From: Gilliamella sp. wkB108
GTDB taxonomy: Bacteria; Pseudomonadota; Gammaproteobacteria; Enterobacterales; Orbaceae
Reading direction: 5' to 3'
Assembly (NCBI RefSeq): GCF_001690195.1
Contig: NZ_LZGM01000070.1
Coordinates: forward strand, 62,001-126,000
Length of the DNA: 64,000 bases
Part shown: one piece after another, positions 1 to 9,369 of the stretch
Numbering within the stretch: the stretch's first letter is position 1
Layout: each line of letters opens with the position of its first letter
Translations under genes and position numbers: made by a program
The notes under the pieces: generated by a model
The model's input: only the letters and a program-made list of their open reading frames with translations
Told to the model about the DNA's origin: nothing
The model's database searches: none

Positions 1-2
1 GT

Positions 3-182
3 GACCAATCAATTAAAGTCCAAGAGATGTTTGATAAAGTGATGCCTAACTTGTTAACAATTCTCTTTGCATTAAGTGTCTTTTACTTAGTCAAAAAATT
101 TCAAGGGAAATATACCGTTACATTAATTATTGGCGTAATGGTATTAGGCGTCATTCTTTCAATGTTGGGTATATTACATTAA
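3..182 (+). CDS. PTS system mannose-family IID component, C-terminal fragment
   Basis: An open frame enters from the left edge and stops with TAA at 180-182. The visible 59 residues match the end of the IID membrane subunit of mannose/N-acetylgalactosamine-type phosphotransferase systems: a QEMFDKVMPNLL segment, then two hydrophobic stretches joined by a basic loop and a short tail ending SMLGILH. In that family IID works with IIC to carry sugar across the inner membrane. The start lies outside the window. The phosphatase gene begins only 14 nt downstream, so the two are probably co-transcribed. The substrate cannot be told from this fragment. Confidence 0.75.
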   Translation, partial: DQSIKVQEMFDKVMPNLLTILFALSVFYLVKKFQGKYTVTLIIGVMVLGVILSMLGILH

Positions 183-196
183 TTGGGTAAAAAACT

Positions 197-1261
197 ATGA
201 TAGAACAAAATAAAAGCGTTTCAGTGGTTCGTAATCAACAGGGTAACCTAGTGGTAACCTTTGATTCATCGGATCAACAATCAATGGATCTATATTGGAC
301 GGAAGAGAGTAATGCTCATACTCAAAATAAAACACTGATCGGCAAGAATGTAAAAAGTCCTGTTATATTTGCAGATCCGTTACAAGCTAAAAAGCGCATC
401 TATTTAATTTTACAATCACAAGGTCAACATCCTATTCTATTTGGTGAAAGAACATTACCTATCACCGGATTAAATAACTTTCGTGATTTTGGCGGTTATG
501 AGGGTAACAATGGTAAGCGAATTAAATGGGGTGTTTTTTATCGTTCTAATCACTTGCATGGATTAAAACCCGATGCTCAATCTTATATTCAGGCTCTTGG
601 GATTAAAACCATTATTGATTATCGCAGCGATAATGAAATAAAAAATAGTCCCAATACTAATATTGGAGAAAAGCAAACATTACATCTCAATGCTTCAGCT
701 CAAACTGCTGAACTCGCGGCACAATTTGCCGCCGATCCAAGCGATGAAGATCGAGCATTAGTTGAAAGTGTATTGCGGGATATTCCTAGAGAATTAGTTA
801 ATGGTCAAGGCGAACAAGTTCTTGAACAATATCGTAATTTTGTTTTAAGTGATAAATCAAAAAACGCATATAAACAAATGTTACAAGTCATTTTAAATCC
901 GAATAATAGCCCAAGTATTCAACATTGTCGCGGCGGAAAAGATCGTACCGGTTATGGCGTATTATTGATACAAATTATGCTTGGTGTATCTGAGAGCGAT
1001 ATTATTTATGATTATATGTTAACCCATGATAATCGTTTAGAGCGTAATAAAATTAAAATGCAGGCTTACCGCAAAATTACTGACAATGAAGATGTTTTAG
1101 GCTATCTGTTAAGTTTAATTGATACCCGTGAAAGCTTTGTTAAAGAGATTCTTGATACTATGAAGAAATTATCGGGTACTCCAAGTAATTACATTAAACA
1201 AGAGCTTGGTTTTACCGATCAAGATTTCCAAACGATGCAACATCTATACTTAGAAAATTAA
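197..1261 (+). CDS. Tyrosine-protein phosphatase (Y_phosphatase3-like)
   Basis: A 354-residue protein whose C-terminal two thirds match bacterial dual-specificity/tyrosine phosphatases of the Y_phosphatase3 type. The N-terminal signature GLNNFRDFGGY lies near residues 92-102 and the CX5R catalytic loop HCRGGKDRTG places the nucleophile at Cys244. The first ~85 residues resemble a small beta-rich domain and are less conserved. There is no signal peptide, so it is probably cytoplasmic. It follows a PTS IID gene by 14 nt and ends before a strong terminator, so it looks like the last gene of a sugar-PTS operon. Its physiological substrate is unknown. Confidence 0.85.
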   Translation: MIEQNKSVSVVRNQQGNLVVTFDSSDQQSMDLYWTEESNAHTQNKTLIGKNVKSPVIFADPLQAKKRIYLILQSQGQHPILFGERTLPITGLNNFRDFGGYEGNNGKRIKWGVFYRSNHLHGLKPDAQSYIQALGIKTIIDYRSDNEIKNSPNTNIGEKQTLHLNASAQTAELAAQFAADPSDEDRALVESVLRDIPRELVNGQGEQVLEQYRNFVLSDKSKNAYKQMLQVILNPNNSPSIQHCRGGKDRTGYGVLLIQIMLGVSESDIIYDYMLTHDNRLERNKIKMQAYRKITDNEDVLGYLLSLIDTRESFVKEILDTMKKLSGTPSNYIKQELGFTDQDFQTMQHLYLEN

Positions 1262-1283
1262 TTTTCTTATCTTATTTAATACC

Positions 1284-1312
1284 AAGCGCGATAAAGGTCG
1301 CGCTTGATTTTT
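1284..1312 (+). terminator. Rho-independent terminator after PTS/phosphatase operon
   Basis: A 7-bp perfect stem (AAGCGCG / CGCGCTT) with an 8-nt loop is followed by a T-rich tract. It lies 23 nt after the phosphatase stop codon. Confidence 0.8.
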
Positions 1313-1514
1313 ATTGTTTTGACCTAATTATGCTCTATAGCAAAATGAATAACCAACACTTTTCCGTTAACATTATCAAAAGTCTGTTATTTTTGAATGG
1401 CTAATGATGATGAGTTGTTATATTGCAACTGAATTAGTTAACATTGGCGATCTTACTTTAACTTGGAGCTATTATTTGTTTTCAATTACGATCTAATTAT
1501 TTAAGCAGCACGTT

Positions 1515-4500
1515 TTACAAATTTTGATTAATTGTGATTATGGATAATAAAGCTTGAATCGGATGTTTTAGCGAAAATTTGTCATACCGTTTTACTTGGC
1601 TACGACATGAGTAACCTGTAGTTAAGCAATGTTCTTTAGGATATGTTGCCAAAGCTTTTTGCCAGGAGAGCTGATAAAGTTGCAAAGATGAAGATAAATT
1701 TTTAACTTCATGCCCATATGTCCCAGCCATTCCACAGCAACCAACACTAACTGTCTGTAATTGCGCGCCAAACAGTTTAAAAATTTGTTGCCACTGTTGA
1801 CTGCTTGCCGGTAGTTGAGTCGTTTCACTACAATGACTAAGTAAATACCATTTTTCTAAACTTGGTTGTATTGATTGAGCAAAACTAGATAGATTTTCAG
1901 TAATATTTGTCAACCATTCATGGGCTAGTAACACCTGAAAATCACCTAACTTTTCCTGTAAAATTAGCTTGTATTCATCGCGATAACATAACACTAAAGC
2001 GGGATCTACCCCTACCATTGGAATACCTAATTGCGCTATTTGTGATAGCATATCAGACGCGGTTTTCGCTGTGTGAGCAAATTGCTTTAAAAAGCCTTTG
2101 ATATGTTGAGCTTTACCATTAGGTACAAAGGGTAATACGACGGGTTTAAATCCTAGTTTTTCAACTAAACAGACAAAATCAAATACAACTTTAGCATCAT
2201 AATAAGTCGTAAACGGATCTTGTACAATAAGGACATAATTAGATTTTTCAGTACTGGTAAGTTTTTGTAACTGTTTAAGTTTAATATTAGCAGAGTTATG
2301 TCCTACTAACTGCTTTTTAAGTGTCGGAGTAGAAAGTAATGGCAAGTTTGCCATACCAACGGTTTTATTAGTGAGTGACTCTATTACCGACATTTTCATA
2401 AAAAAGTTGAAAAAACGTGGAGCTTTTGCCATTAATGGTAGGTAAGATTCAATATTGGCGACTAAATAATCACGTACTGGCCGTAAGTAGCGGGTATGAT
2501 AAAGCTGTAAAAAACGCGCTTTAAAATCCGGCACATCAATTTTAATTGGACATTGAGTTGAACAAGCCTTACAGGATAAACAATGTGCCATTGAATCTTT
2601 TACTTCATGAGAAAAATCATACTCTCCATGCTTAGCTCGCCAAGTGTTGCTTATTTTTTTCGATAGTGCAACTAATGCGCTCTGTTTTTTAGGAAAAAGT
2701 GTGTTGAGTTCATCTTCTGTCATTCCCGATTGAATCATCAACCGTAGCCATTCTCGTACTAATGTCGCCCGTCCTTTTGGTGAATAAACTCGATTACCTG
2801 ATAATTTCATTGAAGGACACATGGGACTATTAACATCAAAATTAAAACACAGCCCATTACCATTACATTCACTCGCACCATGAAAAACCGTTTTTACACT
2901 TACCGGAATCTGCCTATCATAAAAACCACGAGTAATAGCGGTGATTGATAATATCGGTTCATCAACATTTAAAGGGGTGCAAATTTTACCCGGATTTAAG
3001 CGATTATCTGGATCAAATGCGGTTTTAATTATCCTCAGTCCTCGATATAACTCATCACCAAAAAAAGCCGGACTATATTCACTGCGGAAACCTTTTCCAT
3101 GTTCCCCCCACAATAATCCACCATATTTGGCTGTTAGCGCAACCACCTGATCGGAAATTTGCTTCATCAATTTTTCTTGTTCAAGATCACACATATCTAA
3201 AGCAGGACGAACATGAAGTACACCCGAGTCAACATGCCCAAACATACCATAAGTCAAATGATGACTATCAAGTAAGGCACGAAATTCACTAATATAATCA
3301 GCTAAATGTTGCGGTGGTACACAAGTATCTTCAACAAATGGTATCGGTTTACCTGCTCCCTTGGCATTACCTAATAACCCAACTGCTTTTTTACGCATGG
3401 CGTAAATTTTTTCTATCTCGCTAAGATCAACACAAGTTTGATAACCAATAATGCCTAAACTACGATTTATCATAAGTTTATCAAGTTGTTGGCATAGCTT
3501 AACCATTTTGCCTTTAGTCAGTTCATAATCATCACCGGCAAACTCAACAATATTAATCCCTTGCATATCATAACCATCAACATCGGTGATCAACGCCTTA
3601 ATTGATTGCCAAATAATATCTTCTTTAGCCAAACCTAAAACTTTAGAATCAACTGTTTCAACAGATAACGCTTCGGCTTGTACTAAAAAAGGCGCATTAC
3701 TTAATGCAGATTGAAAAGAATCATATTTAATATTGATAAGAAAACGATATTTAGGTAATGGGATAATATTCAATTTAGCTTCCGTTACAAAAGCTAAAGA
3801 TCCTTCACTACCTGTGATAATACGGGTTAAATCAAACTCAGTTAAATTATCATTAAACACATTTTTAAGGTCATAACCAGTCAAAAACCGATTTAATTTA
3901 GGGAACTTATCTAAAATTAATTGTCGATGCGTTTTACAATAATCAAACACTGCACGATAAATTGACGAAGTAGTTATTAACCTTTCAATCTCTTGTAGGC
4001 TTTTTTTACCGGTTTCAAGTATTTCGCCATTTAATAAAACAGCTTTTATCCCTAAAACATGATTTGAGGTTTTTCCATATACCATCGAGCCTTGACCGGA
4101 GGCATCAGTATTAATCATGCCTCCAATCGTTGCTCGATTACTGGTCGATAACTCTGGTGCAAAAAAATAATCATCGGCTTTGAGGTATTGATTTAGCTGA
4201 TCTTTGATCACCCCTGCTTCAACTCTAACCCACCCCTCTTTTAAATTTACTTCTAATATGCGTTTCATGTAACGGGACATATCCACCACAATCCCATCAG
4301 TTAAAGATTGTCCATTGGTGCCTGTACCTCCACCTCTTGGTGTAAATTTTATGGTTTTGAAAGCCTTTTGTTGTGCTAACGTAGTTATCAATTTAACATC
4401 ATCGGTAGAGCGAGGAAATAATATCGCCTGAGGTAAGAGTTGATAGATACTATTATCCGTAGCCATTGTTAAACGTGTAGCATAATCACGGGCAATATCA

Positions 4501-4586
4501 CCACTAAAACCCGAATTTTCAAGCGCAGTTAAGTAATTTAATGTAACTTCATTAATCTGAGGTGATACTGAAAGTCGAGGGATCAT
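1515..4586 (-). CDS. ydiJ: FAD-binding and (Fe-S)-binding oxidoreductase, YdiJ family
   Basis: A 1023-residue protein, close to the ~1018 residues of E. coli YdiJ. The N-terminal half is a GlcD-type FAD-linked oxidase: FTPRGGGTGTNGQSL near residues 82-96 binds FAD, with a GSEGSLAFVTEAKL segment near 260. A ferredoxin-like cluster motif CLSCKACSTQCP appears near 670, and a C-terminal CCG-type domain contains GCCGMAGTYG. The family comprises membrane-associated D-2-hydroxyacid (D-2-hydroxyglutarate-type) dehydrogenases feeding electrons to the respiratory chain; the exact substrate is inferred from family only. It stands alone, convergent with the PTS operon. Confidence 0.9.
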   Translation of the reverse strand: MIPRLSVSPQINEVTLNYLTALENSGFSGDIARDYATRLTMATDNSIYQLLPQAILFPRSTDDVKLITTLAQQKAFKTIKFTPRGGGTGTNGQSLTDGIVVDMSRYMKRILEVNLKEGWVRVEAGVIKDQLNQYLKADDYFFAPELSTSNRATIGGMINTDASGQGSMVYGKTSNHVLGIKAVLLNGEILETGKKSLQEIERLITTSSIYRAVFDYCKTHRQLILDKFPKLNRFLTGYDLKNVFNDNLTEFDLTRIITGSEGSLAFVTEAKLNIIPLPKYRFLINIKYDSFQSALSNAPFLVQAEALSVETVDSKVLGLAKEDIIWQSIKALITDVDGYDMQGINIVEFAGDDYELTKGKMVKLCQQLDKLMINRSLGIIGYQTCVDLSEIEKIYAMRKKAVGLLGNAKGAGKPIPFVEDTCVPPQHLADYISEFRALLDSHHLTYGMFGHVDSGVLHVRPALDMCDLEQEKLMKQISDQVVALTAKYGGLLWGEHGKGFRSEYSPAFFGDELYRGLRIIKTAFDPDNRLNPGKICTPLNVDEPILSITAITRGFYDRQIPVSVKTVFHGASECNGNGLCFNFDVNSPMCPSMKLSGNRVYSPKGRATLVREWLRLMIQSGMTEDELNTLFPKKQSALVALSKKISNTWRAKHGEYDFSHEVKDSMAHCLSCKACSTQCPIKIDVPDFKARFLQLYHTRYLRPVRDYLVANIESYLPLMAKAPRFFNFFMKMSVIESLTNKTVGMANLPLLSTPTLKKQLVGHNSANIKLKQLQKLTSTEKSNYVLIVQDPFTTYYDAKVVFDFVCLVEKLGFKPVVLPFVPNGKAQHIKGFLKQFAHTAKTASDMLSQIAQLGIPMVGVDPALVLCYRDEYKLILQEKLGDFQVLLAHEWLTNITENLSSFAQSIQPSLEKWYLLSHCSETTQLPASSQQWQQIFKLFGAQLQTVSVGCCGMAGTYGHEVKNLSSSLQLYQLSWQKALATYPKEHCLTTGYSCRSQVKRYDKFSLKHPIQALLSIITINQNL

Positions 4587-4703
4587 AATCTATAAAATGA
4601 TAACAATAATGTAGGATAAGTTTAATCTAAGCTATTAATATCGTCAAAATATGTTGCTTTGATCTACTAATAATTATCTAACCAAATAAAAAATAGCGGA
4701 TAA

Positions 4704-5315
4704 CTATTCAGTAGCTGGATATCGATAGATCCAAGTAATATCGCTATGCTCCGCAAATGCATTAGGGAATAGATAATCTCCACTGACTAATGGAAAATCC
4801 ACATATTGCCATTGGACATTAAAATCGGGTTGATACTTAATAATGGCATCAGCAAGTAACGTTGTACAATATAAGTGATTTCTATCACGAGAAGACAATA
4901 TAAAAGGAGCGCCTTGTTGAGAGAGCAAATCTTCAACAATTTGTTGTTTTTGATTCACTGATAAAAAATTTGGTCTAGCAATAGCATATTTTTCAGCTAA
5001 TTGAGGGCTAATAAATTCGGCTAAAGTGGAAACGATGACTTGATTGGGACGATTATGATCATCATCAGTTGTGGCATGAATAATCTTAATATCAGGTTCA
5101 ACGGCAATAATCATACCTATATGAGAAAAATCACCTGCACCAACCTGATTGACAACTAAACTATCTATTTGTACACCTTTACGAAAGATCCAGTCTCCTA
5201 CTTTAACTAAATTACTGTATTTAGCAATTTCAACCGGTGAATTAGGAGATTGTTCCGCAAATGAAAAATGGACAAAAAGAGCAAGTAATAGACAAAAATA
5301 ACGGCAATATTTCAT
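4704..5315 (-). CDS. YiiX/YebB-like NlpC/P60-superfamily cysteine hydrolase, exported
   Basis: A 203-residue protein with a cleavable-looking signal peptide (hydrophobic residues 5-20, ending SFA). The mature part has the features of permuted papain-like (YiiX/YebB, DUF830-type) hydrolases: a GDWIFRKG segment near residue 41, a catalytic-type His in GDFSHIGMII near 68, and a Cys in NHLYCTTLLADAI near 150. In NlpC/P60 relatives these form a Cys/His pair that cuts amide bonds in the envelope. The substrate is not known. It lies between ydiJ and a lipoprotein gene, all on the minus strand, with a terminator separating it from the upstream lipoprotein gene. Confidence 0.7.
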   Translation of the reverse strand: MKYCRYFCLLLALFVHFSFAEQSPNSPVEIAKYSNLVKVGDWIFRKGVQIDSLVVNQVGAGDFSHIGMIIAVEPDIKIIHATTDDDHNRPNQVIVSTLAEFISPQLAEKYAIARPNFLSVNQKQQIVEDLLSQQGAPFILSSRDRNHLYCTTLLADAIIKYQPDFNVQWQYVDFPLVSGDYLFPNAFAEHSDITWIYRYPATE

Positions 5316-5341
5316 AAATAAATTTTTATCAGGTAATAATT

Positions 5342-5370
5342 AAAGAGGGTAAATAATCTTACCCTCTTTA
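5342..5370. terminator. Bidirectional hairpin terminator
   Basis: An 11-bp stem (AAAGAGGGTAA / TTACCCTCTTT) with A- and T-rich flanks on both sides. It lies 40 nt past the stop of the minus-strand lipoprotein gene and 27 nt upstream of the start of the hydrolase gene. Confidence 0.8.
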
Positions 5371-5409
5371 AAAAGATTTATCAGCATTAGCTAATAAATG
5401 AAGATTTTA

Positions 5410-5829
5410 TTAAAAGCTAACTAACCATTTTCCATCAACTTTAACTAATGACATATCACCTTCATTTTTAGTGCCATCTTTAAAAATCATTGCAACTTTA
5501 GTTTTAGCTGCAGTTTTATTATCATTAATATATTCAGCTGGTGAACATTCAACTTTATCTAATCCACCATGTGAATTAGCTTCTTCTACAGCTTTATCCA
5601 CGATAGTTGCGAATTTACTTTTAAGAAGATCTTTGACATTAACTAAATTATCTTTTTGTTCTTCTTTCGGTATATAAATCATGGAAATTACGGTATCCAT
5701 GTCTTTGTCATACATCGCTTTGGTAAATTTTTCAGCCGCTTTCTCAGGTGTACTACTATTATCTTGTGAACAAGCAGTTACTACTAATGCTAATAAAAAC
5801 ACACTAATATATTTAATTACTAATTTCAT
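5410..5829 (-). CDS. DUF4878-type lipoprotein
   Basis: A 139-residue protein with a lipoprotein signal: hydrophobic residues 8-19 and a lipobox ending VVTAC, Cys20. The mature region SSTPEKAAEKFTKAMYDKDMD and the C-terminal DMSLVKVDGKWLVSF fit the small DUF4878 (SnoaL/NTF2-like) lipoproteins, whose function is unknown. It should be anchored to the envelope. It is a single-gene unit: a 370-bp AT-rich gap lies upstream and a strong terminator follows. Confidence 0.7.
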   Translation of the reverse strand: MKLVIKYISVFLLALVVTACSQDNSSTPEKAAEKFTKAMYDKDMDTVISMIYIPKEEQKDNLVNVKDLLKSKFATIVDKAVEEANSHGGLDKVECSPAEYINDNKTAAKTKVAMIFKDGTKNEGDMSLVKVDGKWLVSF

Positions 5830-6201
5830 TATTTATTTCCATAATTGATTTAATTTATATGAACACTTAAAAATCTTTCTAAGTTGAAGTCAATAAGACA
5901 TGAGCATAAGAAAGAAGTAGAAATAATACTCTGTAATAAAATAATTGCCAAGAGACTTTGTAAAATTATTGAAAATTACTATGATTAATTCAGAAAAAAA
6001 TGTCATCTCGTTAAATAAAACTACAATCGACTAAAAAACAAACCATATCAACACAAAATTAGATAAATAATAAACTTATAGTTACAGACATTAATGACAA
6101 CTATTTGCGACAGTTTCTAAGCTAATTTTAATAAAACAAGATCGATATAAAAAATTAAAAATAATTTTGAAATAAAGTCATAATTAAACGACTTAGTCTA
6201 G
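5830..6201. other. Intergenic, AT-rich, no gene seen
   Basis: About 370 bp of very AT-rich DNA between the lipoprotein gene and truC. I see no open frame with a plausible start and no clear hairpin. It must hold the promoter of the lipoprotein gene. Confidence 0.5.
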
Positions 6202-6909
6202 TTATTCAAAATTCTTCAAGATCTCTTGCCAATTTTGATCTAACTTAGCATGAATAGTGATCGCTTTTTTATTGATAGGATGTGTGATTTTAAGTTTTGT
6301 AGCATGCAGCATCAGGCGTTTAAGATTAAAATAATCAGCAAATGCACGATTTTGATGAAGATCCCCATGTTTGCTATCCCCAATAATAGGGTGAAAAATA
6401 TGTTTCATATGGCGCCTGAGTTGATGTTTACGCCCGGTTTGTGGTTTTAATTCAACTAAACTATATCTAGCGGTATCAAATTTACCTACTTTAATTGGAA
6501 CTTCAATTTTACTTATGCCTCGATAAAGGGTTATCGCTTCTTGAGCTGGTTTATTTTGATTTGCAAATTTATCCGCCACTTTATCTAACTCTTCAACTAA
6601 CGGATAATTAATCACACTCTCATCATTTACATAACCACGTACTATTGCATAATAAGTTTTTTCGATCTGTTTTCCGGCAAACTGTTCAGATAACAAACGA
6701 GCTGTATCACTGGATAAAGCAAACAATAATACTCCTGAGGTCGGACGATCTAAGCGATGAACAGGAAACACATGTTGACCAATCTGGTCACGTAGAGTTT
6801 GCATGATCACCACTTTTTCATTTTTATCTAACCAACTACGATGCACCAACCAGCCTGAAGGCTTGTTAATCGCAATTAAGTCATTATCTTGATAGAGAAT
6901 TTCAAACAC
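6202..6909 (-). CDS. truC: tRNA pseudouridine(65) synthase TruC
   Basis: A 235-residue RluA-family pseudouridine synthase. The catalytic motif FPVHRLDRPTSGVLLFA (Asp near residue 54) and the later QTGRKHQLRRHMKHI segment are typical. The N-terminal text ILYQDNDLIAINKPSGWLVHRS matches TruC, which modifies U65 in tRNA. The protein is slightly shorter than E. coli TruC (260). It is followed by 20 bp before ybhA's stop and read in the same direction, so the two may be co-transcribed. Confidence 0.9.
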   Translation of the reverse strand: MFEILYQDNDLIAINKPSGWLVHRSWLDKNEKVVIMQTLRDQIGQHVFPVHRLDRPTSGVLLFALSSDTARLLSEQFAGKQIEKTYYAIVRGYVNDESVINYPLVEELDKVADKFANQNKPAQEAITLYRGISKIEVPIKVGKFDTARYSLVELKPQTGRKHQLRRHMKHIFHPIIGDSKHGDLHQNRAFADYFNLKRLMLHATKLKITHPINKKAITIHAKLDQNWQEILKNFE

Positions 6910-6929
6910 AATTTAACTTTAAAAATAGA

Positions 6930-7748
6930 TTATAAAAATAGTTTTTCAAGTTCAGTTGCGATACTCGCACTATTATTATCGCCAATAGCATAATTAGCTT
7001 GCGCTTTTACTTCATCATCGGCATTTCCCATTGCAATACCAAGTCCAGCAATGGTTAACATACTGATATCATTATAGCTATCACCAAAAGCAACTATTTC
7101 ATTTAATCCGATCTGTTCATGTTCAGCCCAATGTTTTAAGCCATTGCCTTTGGTATTTCCTTTAATTGCAACATCAGCACGATTAGACCAAGACCATTCG
7201 CACGAAAATTCATTTTCGGCATCAACCGCATCAGCAAATTGGTGTAACGTTGTTAAATCGTGACTACTGGTAGCAAATTTAAATATAGCATTAGCTTCAT
7301 CAATAACTTTTTCAAAACTATCTACTTTTTTGATTTCTGGCTGTAAGAATTTCGGTAAACTAGCTACCCATTTAAAAAATCCTGCGAGGTGATCATCAAG
7401 TACCTCATATGTCATTATCTTATCAGTATAAATGAGTGTATGAATTCCATATTGGTTAACCATTTTTAGCAGTTTTCTTGCTTGAGATTTGCTCATAGGT
7501 TTAGCCGCAAAAGATTGTTGCTTAGTAAAATCATACAAATACGAACCATTACAGCATATTACCGGTGTTGATAGTTTGAGCTGATAATAATAGGGGTGGA
7601 TCACGGTATGATGACGTCCTGATACTAAAATGACTTTCACACCTTTGGCCGTGATTTTCTCAATCATATTTACTGTTTCAGGCAAAATTAGGCGATTGCT
7701 ATCCAATAATGTACCATCCATATCAAAAGCGACAGCTTTATACTTCAT
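6930..7748 (-). CDS. ybhA: Pyridoxal phosphatase YbhA (HAD superfamily, Cof type)
   Basis: A 272-residue HAD phosphatase, the same length as E. coli YbhA. Motif I is AFDMDGTLL (Asp9/Asp11), motif II VSGRHH near 44, and motif IV is VAFGDSYNDISML near 217. Distinctive YbhA positions are shared: HPYYYQL, PVICCNGSYLYD and CEWSWSNRADVAIKGN. The family member hydrolyses pyridoxal phosphate and sugar phosphates in the cytoplasm. It lies upstream of truC in the same direction. Confidence 0.88.
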   Translation of the reverse strand: MKYKAVAFDMDGTLLDSNRLILPETVNMIEKITAKGVKVILVSGRHHTVIHPYYYQLKLSTPVICCNGSYLYDFTKQQSFAAKPMSKSQARKLLKMVNQYGIHTLIYTDKIMTYEVLDDHLAGFFKWVASLPKFLQPEIKKVDSFEKVIDEANAIFKFATSSHDLTTLHQFADAVDAENEFSCEWSWSNRADVAIKGNTKGNGLKHWAEHEQIGLNEIVAFGDSYNDISMLTIAGLGIAMGNADDEVKAQANYAIGDNNSASIATELEKLFL

Positions 7749-7847
7749 ATGATTCCTCTTTATAACTTGTCAATATTAATAAAAATTCATTTTTTAAAAT
7801 AACTTAATCCCACAAACGAAGATCGGTTGCTGTATTAATCATTAAAG

Positions 7848-8453
7848 CTAAAATTCAATTTTTTGTCGTCCAACAAACGAATGTGATAATGTGGTTCCAT
7901 CAACCATTTCAAGTTCACCACCTACCGGAACTCCATGAGCGATGCGTGTAGCTATCACATTAAATTCAGCACACATCTGGGCAATATAATTAGCGGTAGC
8001 ATCGCCTTCTACGGTTGGATTAGTAGCTAGAATAACTTCATTTATGGATTCACTGGCCAGTTTAGTTTTAAGGACATCAAGACCTATCTCATTTGGACCA
8101 ATACCGTCTAATGGTGAAAGATGTCCAAGAAGCACGAAATAACGCCCACTATACTGCCCTGTTTGCTCGATAGCCACAATATCTGCTGGTGTTTCAACAA
8201 TACAAAGTTGACCACTTGCCTGACGGCGCACATTGGCACAAATGGTACAAATTTCCTGTTCGGTAAAAGTACGACATTGTTTACAGTGACCTATGTTACT
8301 CATCGCTTCATTTAGAATATGAGCTAATTTGATACCACCTTGACGATTACGTTGTAATAAGTGAAAGGCCATGCGTTGTGCTGATTTTGGTCCTACTCCC
8401 GGCAAACAACGTAATGCTTCCATAAATGATTCTAATAATGGGCTAATTTGCAT
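7848..8453 (-). CDS. recR: Recombination mediator RecR
   Basis: A 201-residue protein of the usual RecR length. It has the helix-hairpin-helix [17 protein letters not shown] near residues 17-33, a zinc finger CKQC...CTIC (residues ~57-72) and a Toprim domain beginning [14 protein letters not shown]. RecR acts with RecF/RecO to load RecA on gapped DNA. The common partners ybaB/dnaX are not adjacent here. Confidence 0.95.
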   Translation of the reverse strand: MQISPLLESFMEALRCLPGVGPKSAQRMAFHLLQRNRQGGIKLAHILNEAMSNIGHCKQCRTFTEQEICTICANVRRQASGQLCIVETPADIVAIEQTGQYSGRYFVLLGHLSPLDGIGPNEIGLDVLKTKLASESINEVILATNPTVEGDATANYIAQMCAEFNVIATRIAHGVPVGGELEMVDGTTLSHSFVGRQKIEF

Positions 8454-8593
8454 GGATTTGTTGGTTTATCAATAATAATTTTAATTGTTGTTAATAATAA
8501 CGCGTTTCAAGCATCTATAAAATAAGAATTACGCTATTGGTATAATTTAATTATATTTAATTTTGTAAATAAATTTTAGCAATGCTATATGTT

Positions 8594-9199
8594 TTAGTCT
8601 ATTTTATCGCTTTTTCGGCTTAGACTTTTGGGTTCTTCACCTTTTAATAAACGCATGATATTACTGCTATGGCGAATAATAATTAGACATGAAAGCATAG
8701 CAACAGGTAACGTAAGTTCGGGTCTAAATAGCCAGACATAAAATGGTGCTAACAAAAATCCCACAATTGCAGCAACAGATGAATAACCTGTTATCAGTAA
8801 TACCAAAAACCACGTCAAAATAAAACAACCCGTAAAATCAAGTCCAATTGGCATCATCATTCCTAATGCCGTCGCCACACCTTTGCCACCGCGAAAATGA
8901 AAAAAACAGGGAAAAATGTGACCAAGACAAGCTGCAATACCAATAATACCAAGAAAGAAAGGAGAGATTCCTAACCGATAAGCGATATAAACAGGAATTG
9001 CCCCTTTAAGCATATCAAAAAGTAATACTATTATTGCAGGTAGTTTACCATTAATACGTAAGACATTAGTAGCACCGGGATTGTGTGAACCATGTTTATA
9101 AGGGTTGGGTAGCTGCATGATATGACTGACAATCATTGCCCCAGAAAGTGAACCACAAAGATAGGCGATGATTATCATCATCACAATATGTAATGTCAA
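8594..9199 (-). CDS. plsY: Glycerol-3-phosphate acyltransferase PlsY
   Basis: A 201-residue polytopic membrane protein with five predicted hydrophobic segments. Family motifs are GSLSGAMI near residue 16, [13 protein letters not shown] near residues 36-48 (phosphate binding) and [20 protein letters not shown] near 93. PlsY transfers acyl groups from acyl-phosphate to glycerol-3-phosphate in the inner membrane, the first step of phospholipid synthesis. Confidence 0.95.
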   Translation of the reverse strand: MTLHIVMMIIIAYLCGSLSGAMIVSHIMQLPNPYKHGSHNPGATNVLRINGKLPAIIVLLFDMLKGAIPVYIAYRLGISPFFLGIIGIAACLGHIFPCFFHFRGGKGVATALGMMMPIGLDFTGCFILTWFLVLLITGYSSVAAIVGFLLAPFYVWLFRPELTLPVAMLSCLIIIRHSSNIMRLLKGEEPKSLSRKSDKID

Positions 9200-9369
9200 A
9201 ATAACCTCCCCTTACAGAGTGTTGTTACTTTCCGCTCAATATTTTTTAAACTGTTTACAAAGTATCACTTAACAATTTAAATGCCACCTTTTTTGATATT
9301 GAGAATTAAATAGAAAGAAGTTGGGTATTACTTCCCAACTGTTAATCTTTCGACAGTAAAAGCCATATA